Assembly: GCA_020635695.1 (NCBI GenBank)
Contig: JACJZH010000003.1
Coordinates: 1 to 64,000, forward strand
DNA: 64,000 bases
Source: Flavobacteriales bacterium
GTDB taxonomy: Bacteria; Bacteroidota; Bacteroidia; Flavobacteriales_F; PHOS-HE28
Direction of reading: 5' to 3'
In this document: piece after piece, positions 36,499-45,687 of the stretch
Position numbering within the stretch: position 1 is the stretch's first letter
Layout: every line of letters starts with the position of its first letter
The notes under the pieces: model-generated
Database searches by the model: none
The model's input: the letters and a program-made list of their open reading frames with translations, nothing else
Told to the model about the DNA's origin: nothing
Translations under genes and position numbers: made by a program

Positions 36499-36864
36499 AT
36501 GTCTTCAAGCAACATCCAATGGCAGGCCCTGAGCGACAACAAAGCTGTGGAGCAACTGGGCAAGGAGCTGCGGCGCATGCGGCTGGAGCGCAACCTGAGC
36601 CAGGCCGAGGTGGCCACCCGCGCCGGACTGGACCGCACCACCGTGGTGAAGCTGGAGGCCGGCAGGGCCGCCACCTTGCTCACCGTGGTGCAGGTGCTGC
36701 GCGCCATCGGGCGGCTGGAGGTGCTCGATGGCTTCCACCAGGAGCCGCAGCCCACGCCCTACATGCTGGTGGAGGCGCAGGAGAAGTACCTGAAGAAGCA
36801 ACGCAAGCGCGCCAGCCGCAAGAAACCCGAGGTGGGGCCGCCCAAGCCGAAGAGCACATGGTAA
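36499..36864 (+). CDS. hipB: HipB-like XRE antitoxin
   Basis: A 121-residue protein. An XRE helix-turn-helix covers residues about 18-72 (LGKELRRMRLERNLSQAEVATRAGLDRTTVVKLEAGR, quoted in parts). A basic tail (KYLKKQRKRASRKK) follows. Its last bases overlap the hipA-like gene. HipB antitoxins bind HipA and repress the operon; the inverted repeat at 36371-36409 is the likely operator. Confidence 0.82.
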   Translation: MSSSNIQWQALSDNKAVEQLGKELRRMRLERNLSQAEVATRAGLDRTTVVKLEAGRAATLLTVVQVLRAIGRLEVLDGFHQEPQPTPYMLVEAQEKYLKKQRKRASRKKPEVGPPKPKSTW

Positions 36865-38168
36865 CCCATGCACGCGTGCTCCTCTGGGGCAAGACGGTGG
36901 GCCTGGTGGTGTGGGACGACCAGCAACAACGCGCCACCTTCCAGTTCGACCGCGCCTTCACGCAGAGCGGGCTGGACGTGGCGCCGATCATGATGCCGCT
37001 GGCTCAGGCGCGCGGGGGCGACGAGGTGTTCAGCTTCGGCGATGTGCGCGACGAGACCTTCCGCGGGCTGCCGGGGCTGCTGGCCGACAGCCTGCCCGAC
37101 CGCTTCGGCGAGCAGATCCTGAACGCGTGGCTGGCCACCCAACAACGCACGCCCGGCAGCGCCAATCCCGTGGAACGCCTGTGCTACACCGGTCGACGCG
37201 GCATGGGTGCGCTGGAGTTCGAGCCGGCCCACAACGACTGGGAGGCGAGCAGCGAGGCCCTGCAGGTGGAGGAGCTGGTGCGCGTGGCCAACAACGTGCT
37301 GTACGAGCGCGCCGCGTTCCGGACGAACAACAAGAAAGGGCGGGAAGAGGCCTTGCAGGACATCCTGCAGGTGGGCACCTCGGCCGGCGGCGCGCGGGCC
37401 AAGGCGATCGTGGCCTTCAATGCGGAGACCGGCGAGGTACGCAGCGGCCAGATCGATGGCCTGCCGGGCTTCACCTATTGCCTGATCAAATTCGACGGGG
37501 TGACGAACGAGAAGCTCGGCGACCCCAAGGGCTATGGCCGAATCGAATACGCCTACCACCTGATGGCACGGGCTTGCGGGGTGGAGATGATGCCCTGTCG
37601 CCTGCTGGAGGAGCACGGCCGCGCGCACTTCCTGACCCAACGCTTCGACCGGGTGCGCGATGCGGAAGGCACGGTGCACAAGCTGCACATGGCCACGCTC
37701 TGCGGCATCGCGCACATGGACTACAACCAGCCGCTGGCGCACAGCTACGAGCAGGCCTTCCAGGTGATGCGCGTGCTGGGCCTGCCCTACCCGGCCGCCG
37801 TGGAGCTCTTCCGTCGCATGTGCTTCAACGTGGTGGCCCTGAACTGCGACGACCACACGAAGAACATCAGCTTCCTGATGGACCCGCAGGGCGACTGGCA
37901 CCTGGCCCCGGCCTACGACGTGACCTACGCCTACCACCCGGAAAGCCTGTGGCTCCGGCAGCACCAGATGAGCGTGAACGGCAAGCGCACGGACATCACC
38001 CGCGACGACCTGCTGGCCGTGGCGAAGGCCATGAACATCAAGAAGGCCGCGGCGATCATCGACGAGGTGGTGGCTGGCGTGCGGAAGTGGAAGACCTTTG
38101 CGAAGAAGGCGGCGATGCCCGCGAAGCAGGTGGAGATGATCGGAAAGATGCACCTGACGAGGATCTGA
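36858..38168 (+). CDS. hipA: HipA-like serine/threonine kinase toxin
   Basis: A 436-residue HipA kinase. The N-terminal subdomain has RVLLWGKTVGLVVWD, and LLADSLPDRFGEQ is followed by the phosphate-binding loop VGTSAGGARAKAIV. The catalytic core has NVVALNCDDHTKNISFL with the catalytic Asp and metal-binding Asn, and APAYDVT with the metal Asp. E. coli HipA phosphorylates glutamyl-tRNA synthetase; the target here is unknown. The ATG at 36858 gives an overlap with the antitoxin gene, as expected for a toxin-antitoxin pair. All kinase motifs look intact. Confidence 0.88.
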   Translation: MVTHARVLLWGKTVGLVVWDDQQQRATFQFDRAFTQSGLDVAPIMMPLAQARGGDEVFSFGDVRDETFRGLPGLLADSLPDRFGEQILNAWLATQQRTPGSANPVERLCYTGRRGMGALEFEPAHNDWEASSEALQVEELVRVANNVLYERAAFRTNNKKGREEALQDILQVGTSAGGARAKAIVAFNAETGEVRSGQIDGLPGFTYCLIKFDGVTNEKLGDPKGYGRIEYAYHLMARACGVEMMPCRLLEEHGRAHFLTQRFDRVRDAEGTVHKLHMATLCGIAHMDYNQPLAHSYEQAFQVMRVLGLPYPAAVELFRRMCFNVVALNCDDHTKNISFLMDPQGDWHLAPAYDVTYAYHPESLWLRQHQMSVNGKRTDITRDDLLAVAKAMNIKKAAAIIDEVVAGVRKWKTFAKKAAMPAKQVEMIGKMHLTRI

Positions 38169-38174
38169 ACACCC

Positions 38175-38813
38175 ATGGAACGTCCGCACCACCTCCCCGC
38201 CCCCATCTTCTTCCAACGCCCACGCCCCACGGCCGAGCGTCCGCTGGTGGTGATGATGAGCGCCTGCCTGGGCGGCATCCACTGCGGCGTGGACGGCAGC
38301 ACCTACGGCGACCACAGCGCACTGCGCTCCTGGCTCCTGCGACCCGAGGTGCGCCTCGTACGGTTCTGTCCAGAGGACCATGTCTTCGGAACCCCGCGCA
38401 TGACACCGGACATCCATGGAGGCACCGGCTTCGATGTGCTGGATGGACGGGCCCGGGTGCGGTTCGAGGATGGCAGCGACCGCACCGATGAATTGGTGCG
38501 GGGAGCAATGGCCATGCGTGACCTGGCCTTGCGTGAAGGTGTGGAACTGGCGATCCTGATGGACGTGAGCGGCGCCTGCGGCAGCTCGGTGACCTACGCG
38601 GGCAGCCGATTCACGGAAACACCCCGTTACCAGCAGGGGCCGGGTGTGGCGGCCGCAGCGCTGATCCGCGCAGGCATCCCGGTGATCTCGCAGCGCGACG
38701 ACCGCTCGTTGCGAATGCTCCGCGATCTGCTGGACGGCACACGCACCCTTGCCGACGAACGCGATCACTGGGAGAAGGAGTGGTACCAGGAGTACTTCGC
38801 GCAGCGGCCATGA
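38175..38813 (+). CDS. DUF523-family protein
   Basis: A 212-residue soluble protein. It shows the DUF523 pattern: MMSACLGGIHCGVDGSTY, RFCPEDHVFGTPR, and ILMDVSGACGSSVTYAG with conserved cysteines. The biochemical function of DUF523 is not firmly established. It starts seven bases after hipA and its stop overlaps the Smr gene, so it may be co-transcribed. Confidence 0.8.
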   Translation: MERPHHLPAPIFFQRPRPTAERPLVVMMSACLGGIHCGVDGSTYGDHSALRSWLLRPEVRLVRFCPEDHVFGTPRMTPDIHGGTGFDVLDGRARVRFEDGSDRTDELVRGAMAMRDLALREGVELAILMDVSGACGSSVTYAGSRFTETPRYQQGPGVAAAALIRAGIPVISQRDDRSLRMLRDLLDGTRTLADERDHWEKEWYQEYFAQRP

Positions 38814-39064
38814 GCAAGCACAAGCTCGACCTCCACGACATCTACAACAAGGGCTCGCAGATCGACGATGCCTTGCGCGAGGCCATGGACTTCTGCATCG
38901 ACCGCCGCATCGACATGCTGGAGATCATCCCCGGCAAGGGCAGCGGGCAGCTGAAGAAGAAGGTGCTGCGCTTCCTGCAACTGCCAGAGGTGAAGAAGAC
39001 CTACCACCGCATCGACAAGGACCGCGACAACTTCGGGAGGCTGTTCGTGCGGTTCAAGCATTGA
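38810..39064 (+). CDS. Small Smr-domain protein
   Basis: An 84-residue protein consisting only of an Smr (small MutS-related) domain. The start LDLHDIY carries the LDLHG-like motif and IIPGKGSGQLKKKV the HGxGxG-like loop, here PGKGSG with the His missing. Smr domains cut or bind branched nucleic acids or stalled mRNAs. The loss of the His in the second motif may reduce nuclease activity. Confidence 0.75.
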   Translation: MSKHKLDLHDIYNKGSQIDDALREAMDFCIDRRIDMLEIIPGKGSGQLKKKVLRFLQLPEVKKTYHRIDKDRDNFGRLFVRFKH

Positions 39065-39239
39065 TCCTCAATGCCGCTTTGCCGACCAGAACAGGTTGCC
39101 GGCTCTTCCTACTTGTCACGCGCGAAGGCCTTTGCGAAGTTCGTCTTGGAGATGGTGTGGAATGCGATGCGTTCCATGGCACCCTGGACCATGCTTCTGG
39201 AACAGCTTGCCGTTCGGACGGCTCACAAGATCAACTTGC

Positions 39240-40259
39240 TCAGTACACCTGCGGTAGCGCCTTGATGTGCGCCAGCACCGGTACGCCATGCAGCGTGAGC
39301 TCGGTGCCTTCGCGGAACTTCAGGCCCTTCACGTCGCGCAACTGACCGCCCGGACCGATCGCCTTCACGCCGAGCTGGGTACCGTCCGGAGCGATCGCCT
39401 TGATGTGCAGGATGGCACCCTCCCGTGCCACGGCCTTCACGTCCAGCACGGTGCCATCGGCCATCAGCGCCTTGATGTCATGCACCTTGCCGTCCGCGCC
39501 GATCGCCTTCACCGGCAGCAGCTCATCGCTGCTCTCAAGCACCTTCACGTCCAGCCGTTGACCGTTCACGAAGGCCTTCACGTCCATCAGCTGGTCGTTG
39601 CCATCCTCGTAGAGGGCCTTGACGGAATGCAGGGTGCCGTTGCGTTCCCGCACCTTCAGGTCCAGGAAATGTCCATCGGTGCCAATGGCCTTCACATGCC
39701 AGATCAGGGCAGCCTGGCCCGAACCCGTCTGGGGAAGCGCCTTGACATGCGCCGAGATCGCCACACCATCCACCGTGGCATCGGTTCCGCCCTCCGGCAG
39801 GGAAATACCTTTCACGTCGTGGACATGTCCCGCCGCTGAGATCGCCTTCACACCGTACAGGGCACCGTGCGGCCCGATGGCCTTGATGTGGATGATGTTC
39901 CCCGCCCGGGCCACTCCCTTCACGTCCCAATGATCGCCCCCGGGTCCGATCGCCTTCACGGCCCAGATGGCCCCGTCCGGTCCGATGGCCTTCACCGGCG
40001 CAAAGGCATCGCTGCTCGCCAGCACCTTCACGGGCCGGTAAGCCCCTCCGTCCAGGGCCTTCACGTCCAGCAGATGCAGGTCGCCCGTCTCGATGGCCTT
40101 CACATCATGCTGTCGGCCGGCCCCATCGAATGCCTTGATGTCAAGCGTATGACCGTCCTCGAGGACGGCCTTCACGTTCCAGATGGGTCGCGCTTCCTGC
40201 GCGTTCAGCGGGAAGGACAGGGCAACCAGGACCGGTAGAAGGACATGCGCGCATCTCAT
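39240..40259 (-). CDS. Secreted VKAI-repeat protein with duplicated module
   Basis: A 339-residue exported protein. After a signal peptide (CAHVLLPVLVALSFPLNAQ) it consists of about 20 short repeats of the form x-D/H-VKAIGPDG-x. The repeats are arranged as two tandem copies of a larger module, each ending in a shared closing motif: GVAISAHVKALPQ near residue 180 and GVPVLAHIKALPQ at the C terminus. This resembles a Bacteroidota family of VKAI repeats (DUF7486-like) normally present as one module. A beta-rich surface or periplasmic structure is likely; the function is unknown. A TACCTTGG -7-like box is at 40281-40288 on the minus strand. Confidence 0.75.
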   Translation of the reverse strand: MRCAHVLLPVLVALSFPLNAQEARPIWNVKAVLEDGHTLDIKAFDGAGRQHDVKAIETGDLHLLDVKALDGGAYRPVKVLASSDAFAPVKAIGPDGAIWAVKAIGPGGDHWDVKGVARAGNIIHIKAIGPHGALYGVKAISAAGHVHDVKGISLPEGGTDATVDGVAISAHVKALPQTGSGQAALIWHVKAIGTDGHFLDLKVRERNGTLHSVKALYEDGNDQLMDVKAFVNGQRLDVKVLESSDELLPVKAIGADGKVHDIKALMADGTVLDVKAVAREGAILHIKAIAPDGTQLGVKAIGPGGQLRDVKGLKFREGTELTLHGVPVLAHIKALPQVY

Positions 40260-40319
40260 GGAGGCAGGGTTTGGATGCCTCCAAGGTAAACGCCCGATCG
40301 AACTTGGACCGGACCTTCG

Positions 40320-40793
40320 TCAGGCGGCCATCTTGCCTTCCTGCTCCTCGGCCACGCGCTTCAGACCCACCAAGGCCTCCACCCATTCGCGGCCGGCCTG
40401 CCGGGCACGCCGCACGTCGTTGGGCAGCCCCGCGAAATCGCCGTGCCACAGGGTGACCTTCGTCCGACCCGAACGCTCCTCGTCCAGGACGATGTCCACG
40501 GTGGTATAGCTGGGCGCCTCGTCGGGAAGCTTGCTGTCCGGCCGGTACAGGGTGTATCGGAGCCTGCGCTCAGGGATGCAGGCTCGCAGGGTACCCCAGC
40601 CTCGCCGGTTCACCGTGCCCTCCACATGGTCCATCCATACGACCTCGCTGCCGAGCTTCCACGAACTCTGGGGCATCCAGCCGTTCATGTAAAGCTTCGT
40701 CAACTCGGGTCGGGTCAATGCTTTCCAGATGGTCGAGGCCTCCGCCTCCACCAGCATGGTCCTCATGATGCTTGTCTCACGTTCCGTCGCCAT
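40320..40793 (-). CDS. SRPBCC (AHSA1-like) domain protein
   Basis: A 157-residue protein with the START/Bet v1-like fold of AHSA1 relatives. It begins with ASTIWKALTRPELTKLYM, with the strand pattern SSWKLGSEVVWMD..., RLRYTLYRP and TKVTLWHGDF. The C-terminal helix ends GREWVEALVGLKRVAEE. Members bind small hydrophobic ligands. No operon partner gives a clue. About 200 bases before it (40800-40990) hold nothing I can recognise. Confidence 0.75.
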   Translation of the reverse strand: MATERETSIMRTMLVEAEASTIWKALTRPELTKLYMNGWMPQSSWKLGSEVVWMDHVEGTVNRRGWGTLRACIPERRLRYTLYRPDSKLPDEAPSYTTVDIVLDEERSGRTKVTLWHGDFAGLPNDVRRARQAGREWVEALVGLKRVAEEQEGKMAA

Positions 40794-40990
40794 CGTGTTT
40801 GATTAACGCATGAATCGTGCCGAAGGTGCGCGGCCCCGTTCCCGATCCCAACCGTTCGTCCCAACCCTCGGAGGGTCAGGAGGACCGATCCGGCTGACGA
40901 TCTGGCAGGCCGGTCGCGGAACACCGGCCCCTCCACCCGCGGCGTGCCACGCAGGCTTCAGGTCCGGTGTCCGCAAGAAGGCAGCTCGCA

Positions 40991-42436
40991 TCACTTCCAT
41001 CCACCGCCCAGGGCCTGGTACATCCCGACCCTGGCCTTCATTTGTTCCAGTTGCGTCTCCACCAGCTCGAAACGCGACTCCAACGCCTCCCGCTGGGTCA
41101 ATAGCACCTCGACATAGTCCGCGCGGGCGCTTCGAAAGAGATTGCCGGAGATGGTGACCGAGGTGGACAAGGCATCCACGCGCTGCTGTCGCATCCGGTA
41201 GCTCTGCCTCAAGTTCTCGATCGCCGACATCCGGTTCACCACCTCCACGTATGCGTTCAGCAGGGTGCGTTCATAGGCGTGGACCGCTTGGAGTTGCCTG
41301 GCATTGGCACTGGCATAGGCGGCCTTGATCGCGTTCCGGTTCACCAACGGGGCGACGAGGTCACCGGTCAACCCATAGACCAGGGAGGCCGGGGATTCCA
41401 ACAGGTACGACGTGTTGAACGCATTGAAGCCCACTCCGGCGGTCAACCGTACGCTGGGAAAGAACTCCGCCCTGGCCGCGCGGACGTCCAACTTGGCGGC
41501 GGCGAGCTCGAACTCGGCCTGCCTGATATCCGGCCGATGGGTGAGCAACTGGGCAGGAATGCCGGCGAATACACTATCTGCTACGAGACCAGAAAAGGGA
41601 TCAGAGCTTCTCAGCACGGGCTGGGGATACCGCCCGACCAGGAAATTGATGCGATTCTCCGTCTCAATGATCCGCTGCATGATGTCGAACTGCGCACTGC
41701 GGTTCTTGAGCACCTCCGCCTCGAACCGCTTCACGGCAAGCTCGGTGACCTTGGCAGCCTGCTTCTCCAGGCGCACCACCTCCAGGGCATCCTGTTGCAC
41801 CGCGATGTTGCTGCGCAGGATCTCCAGTTGATTGTCCAGCGCCATCAACTCGTAATAGGAGTCCGCGATCTCGGCCACCAGGTGGGTCACCATGAAGTTC
41901 CTCCCCTCCGCACTGGCCAGGTAGCGCATGACCGCTGCCTTTCGTCCATTGCGTAGTTTCTTCCAGATGTCCAGTTCCCAGGAGGCCATGGCCCCGAACC
42001 GCAGGTCGGGCAAGGGCTCCGGGAACGCCTGATCCTCCGCGATGGGCAGGTTGTGCTCCACGGCCCCGTTCCGGGTATGCTCGCCCACCTTCTCCAGCTC
42101 AGCGGCCGCGCCAATGTCCACAAAGGGCAGGTACTCGCCCTTCCGCGCCCGAGCCTCGTTCCGGGCGACCTCGACCTCCTGGAGCAGGACGTTGAGCTCC
42201 TGGTTGTTGGCCAGCGCCGAGTCGATGAGGTCCCTGAGGTAGGGATCATCGAAGAACCGTTGCCAGGGCACGGATCCCGAATTGACGGTATCAGTAGACC
42301 CCGAGTAGCTGGCCGGTGTATCCTGCCGCACCTCCCTCACCTTCAATGCCGGCACACAGGCGGAGAGCCCCAGGACGGCGACCAGGATGGACCCGGTCAG
42401 GATCTTCGTGCTCCCCATGGTCGATCGCTTGCTCAT
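40991..42436 (-). CDS. Outer-membrane efflux lipoprotein (TolC/OprM family)
   Basis: A 481-residue protein. A lipoprotein signal ends VLGLSACVP. Two repeated OEP domains follow, with characteristic segments PWQRFFDDPYLRDLIDSALANNQEL, SWELDIWKKLRNGRKAA and LLTHRPDIRQAEFELAAAKLDVRAARAEFFP. It forms the outer-membrane channel for the RND pump encoded just upstream. The start at 42436 overlaps the RND gene stop (ATGA). Confidence 0.92.
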   Translation of the reverse strand: MSKRSTMGSTKILTGSILVAVLGLSACVPALKVREVRQDTPASYSGSTDTVNSGSVPWQRFFDDPYLRDLIDSALANNQELNVLLQEVEVARNEARARKGEYLPFVDIGAAAELEKVGEHTRNGAVEHNLPIAEDQAFPEPLPDLRFGAMASWELDIWKKLRNGRKAAVMRYLASAEGRNFMVTHLVAEIADSYYELMALDNQLEILRSNIAVQQDALEVVRLEKQAAKVTELAVKRFEAEVLKNRSAQFDIMQRIIETENRINFLVGRYPQPVLRSSDPFSGLVADSVFAGIPAQLLTHRPDIRQAEFELAAAKLDVRAARAEFFPSVRLTAGVGFNAFNTSYLLESPASLVYGLTGDLVAPLVNRNAIKAAYASANARQLQAVHAYERTLLNAYVEVVNRMSAIENLRQSYRMRQQRVDALSTSVTISGNLFRSARADYVEVLLTQREALESRFELVETQLEQMKARVGMYQALGGGWK

Positions 42437-45400
42437 TGGTCCTTCTTCAGGTTCAACAGGTCCTTCAACTTGGCGCGGAGCCTGGAGACCGTCTCCCGGG
42501 TGGCGCTTCCTTCGCGGTCCTTGCGCACGAACTCTTCCGAGATGGGTTCGTCCCATTCATCGTTGATCAACGTGCGCCCCTTGATCAGATTAGCGAACAC
42601 GAAGTAGAGTCCCGGGATCACGAGCACCCCGATCACGGTGCCCACGAGCATGCCACCCAGGGCGGAGGATCCGATCGTCCGGTTGCCGATGGCGCCGGCA
42701 CCACTGGCCACTACCAGCGGGATCAGGCCGGCGACAAAGGCGAACGAGGTCATGAGGATGGGCCGGAACCGGGCCTTGGCACCTTCGATCGTCGCTTCCA
42801 GGATGGTGGCACCGGCCCGCTGCTTCTGCACGGCGAACTCCACGATCAGCACCGCGTTCTTGCCCAGCAGACCGATGAGCATGATGATGCCGATCTGCGC
42901 GTACACGTCGTTGGCCAGGCCCATGGCCTTCAGCATGAGGAAGGAACCCAGCACGCCCACCGGCAGGGAGAGCAGCACCGCCAGCGGCAGCACGAAGCTC
43001 TCGTACTGGGCGGCGAGCACGAGGTACACGAAGATCAGCACCACCAGGAAGATGATGAGGGCCTCGTTGCCCCGCTGTGCCTCGTCGTACGACAGGCCCT
43101 CCCAGGCGATGTCATAGCCGCGCGGCAGCGTCTCGCGCGCCACCTCCTGAATGGCGGTGATGGCATCACCACTGGTGTACCCACCCGCAGGGAGGCCACG
43201 GATGGCCGCCGAGTTGTACATGTTGTAGCGGGTGATCTCGTTCGGACCGAGCCGTTTCTCGAACCGCATGAAGGAGGAGTAGGGCACCATTTCGCCCTCC
43301 TCGTTCTTCACGAACAGGTCGGTGAGGTCGGTGGGGTACCTCCGGTATTCCGGCGCGGCCTGTGCGAACACCTTGAAGAAGCGTCCGAAGCGGATGAATC
43401 CCTGTTCGTAGGTGCTGCCGATCAGGATGTTGAGGTTGTCGATGGCCTTGCCGATGGATACGCCCTTCTGCATGGCCACCTGGTTGTCGATGATCATCTC
43501 GTACTGCGGGTAATTGGCCGCGTAGAAGGTGAAGAGTCCGGTGAGCTCGGGGCGGGCCCTCAGGGCCTCCATGAAGCCGTCGTTGATCCGTTCGAACTCA
43601 TGGTAGTCCGTGCCGTTGGTCTTGTCGATCATTCGCAACGAGAAGCCTGCCGATGATCCGAAGCCGGGCACGGCGGGCGGCTCGAAGTACTCGATCACCG
43701 CACCCAGGTCGTGAGTGCGCTCCTCCAACTCCTCCATCACCTCGATCACGTCCTTGTCGCGATCGTGCCAGGGGGTCAGGTTGATCAGGCAGGTGCCCGC
43801 ATTGGACCCGCGGCCCTCGGTCATGATCTCATAGCCGGCCAGGGAGGAGACCGACTCCACCTCGGGGATCTCCTCACAGATCTCCTGCAGCTGCCTGGCC
43901 ACCTGGTTGGTGGTCTCCAGCGTGCTGCCGGGCGGGGTCTGGATGATCGCGTAGATCGTACCCTGGTCCTCGCTGGGGATGAAGCCCTGGGGCAGCACCC
44001 GTCCGGTCAGGTAGATGCCCGCACAGAACGCGATCAGGGAGCCGAAGGTGAGCAGGCGGCGCGCGGCGATCCGGTCCAGGATGGCCACGTAGCGGCCAGT
44101 CAGCCGTTCGAACCAGCGGTTGAACGCGTCGATCGCCCGGTCCATGATGGAACGGCGCACGTGACCGGCCTTGGGAGGCTTCATCAACATGGCGCAGAGC
44201 ACCGGCGTGAGCGTAAGCGCAACCACGGCACTGATCACGATGGAACCGGCCATGGTGATGGAGAACTGGCGGTAGAACACACCGACCGGACCGGTCATGA
44301 ACGAGATGGGGATGAACACGGAGACCATGACCAGGGTGATGGCGATGATGGCCCCGCCGATCTCACCCATCACCTCCTTCACCGCATGGTATGGCGTCAG
44401 GTCGGGCTTGTCATGCATCTTGGCATGCACGGCCTCCACCACCACGATCGCGTTGTCCACCACGATGCCGATGGCCAGCACCAAGGCGAACAGCGTGATC
44501 AGGTTGATGGACAGCCCGAAGAGCTGCATCACGAAGAAGGCGCCGATCAGCGACACAGGCACGGCCAGGATGGGGATCAGCGTGGAACGCCAGTCGCCCA
44601 GGAACAGGAACACCACCAGGGCCACCAGGATGAACGCGTCGCGGAGCGTGTGCAGCACCTGTTCAATGGAGGCGTCCAGGAAGGTGCTCACGTCATAGCT
44701 CACCTGGTAGTCCACCCCCGGGGGCATGAACTGGGCCTGGTCCTTCAGGGTGCTCTTCACCTGTTCGATCACGTCGCTGGCATTGCTGCCCAGGGTCTGC
44801 TTCAGCACGATGGAGGCAGAGGGCTTGCCGTCCAGGTTGGAGTAGATGTCGAAGAAGGCGCTGCCCAGTTCCACATCGGCGATGTCGCGGAGCTTGATCA
44901 TCTCGCCCTCCTCGTTGGCCCGGATGATGATGTTCTGGTACTGTTCGGGTTCGTTGTATTGCCCCTCGTACACCAGCACGTACTCCAGCGCCTGGGCATT
45001 GATCCCCGAACTCTGGCCCAGTCGGCCGGGGCGTGCGAACAGGCTCTGTTCCTGCATGGCCTCCAGCACCTCCTCGGCGCTCACCTTGTAGGCCCGCATG
45101 CGGTCCGGCTTCATCCAGATGCGCATGGCGTAGATGCGGCTGCCCAGGATCTGGGCCTGTGCCACGCCCGGCACCCGCTGGATCTCCGGAAGCAGCTGGG
45201 TGTAGGCATAGTTGTAAAGGAAGAGCTGGTCCGCATCGTCACCATCCCCGTAGAGGTTGACGTACATGAGCATGCTGGGCTGCACGGGCGTGATGATGAC
45301 GCCCTCGCGCTGTACCAGCACGGGCAGGTTGGGCATCACCTGGTCCACGCGGGTCTTCACACGGACCACCGCCTCGTTCGGGTCGGTGCCCGGTTCGAAG

Positions 45401-45678
45401 ATCACGCGGATGGTGCCCTCTCCGGCGCTTGTGGCGTCGCTGGCCATGTAGCGCATGCCCTGCACCCCGTTGATCGCCGTCTCCAGCTGGATGATGGTCG
45501 ACTTGGTGAGGACGTCCGCGCTCGAACCGGGGAACGAGACGAAGATGTTCACCGTGGTGGGCGCGATCTCCGGGAACTGAGAGGTGGGCAGCTGACGGAT
45601 GGCCAGTCCGCCCACGAAGAGGATCAGCACCGAGATCACAATGGCCAATACCGGCCGATGGATGAAGTTCCTGAACAT
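42433..45678 (-). CDS. RND efflux pump, HAE1/AcrB family
   Basis: A 1081-residue inner-membrane transporter with the RND layout. TM1 starts at the N terminus (MFRNFIHRPVLAIVISVLILF), and TM4 carries the proton-relay motif GIVVDNAIVVVEAV, where the second Asp of AcrB is Asn. TM10 carries GLLGKNAVLIVEFAV. Two large periplasmic loops and a C-terminal tail of about 50 charged residues complete it. It is an HAE1-type pump for drugs, bile-like compounds or solvents rather than a metal (CzcA) pump. It lies between adaptor and outer-membrane genes. Confidence 0.93.
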   Translation of the reverse strand: MFRNFIHRPVLAIVISVLILFVGGLAIRQLPTSQFPEIAPTTVNIFVSFPGSSADVLTKSTIIQLETAINGVQGMRYMASDATSAGEGTIRVIFEPGTDPNEAVVRVKTRVDQVMPNLPVLVQREGVIITPVQPSMLMYVNLYGDGDDADQLFLYNYAYTQLLPEIQRVPGVAQAQILGSRIYAMRIWMKPDRMRAYKVSAEEVLEAMQEQSLFARPGRLGQSSGINAQALEYVLVYEGQYNEPEQYQNIIIRANEEGEMIKLRDIADVELGSAFFDIYSNLDGKPSASIVLKQTLGSNASDVIEQVKSTLKDQAQFMPPGVDYQVSYDVSTFLDASIEQVLHTLRDAFILVALVVFLFLGDWRSTLIPILAVPVSLIGAFFVMQLFGLSINLITLFALVLAIGIVVDNAIVVVEAVHAKMHDKPDLTPYHAVKEVMGEIGGAIIAITLVMVSVFIPISFMTGPVGVFYRQFSITMAGSIVISAVVALTLTPVLCAMLMKPPKAGHVRRSIMDRAIDAFNRWFERLTGRYVAILDRIAARRLLTFGSLIAFCAGIYLTGRVLPQGFIPSEDQGTIYAIIQTPPGSTLETTNQVARQLQEICEEIPEVESVSSLAGYEIMTEGRGSNAGTCLINLTPWHDRDKDVIEVMEELEERTHDLGAVIEYFEPPAVPGFGSSAGFSLRMIDKTNGTDYHEFERINDGFMEALRARPELTGLFTFYAANYPQYEMIIDNQVAMQKGVSIGKAIDNLNILIGSTYEQGFIRFGRFFKVFAQAAPEYRRYPTDLTDLFVKNEEGEMVPYSSFMRFEKRLGPNEITRYNMYNSAAIRGLPAGGYTSGDAITAIQEVARETLPRGYDIAWEGLSYDEAQRGNEALIIFLVVLIFVYLVLAAQYESFVLPLAVLLSLPVGVLGSFLMLKAMGLANDVYAQIGIIMLIGLLGKNAVLIVEFAVQKQRAGATILEATIEGAKARFRPILMTSFAFVAGLIPLVVASGAGAIGNRTIGSSALGGMLVGTVIGVLVIPGLYFVFANLIKGRTLINDEWDEPISEEFVRKDREGSATRETVSRLRAKLKDLLNLKKDQ

Positions 45679-45687
45679 GGGCCCGGG

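Noticed and set aside
36911..38491. Plus-strand frame of 526 codons overlapping hipA
   Set aside because: It is rich in Arg, Gly and Ala without any motif, whereas the hipA frame shows all kinase motifs.
39065..39239. Possible coding frames between the Smr and VKAI genes
   Set aside because: Frames on both strands are short, with no homology, signal or promoter box. I regard the 175 bases as noncoding.
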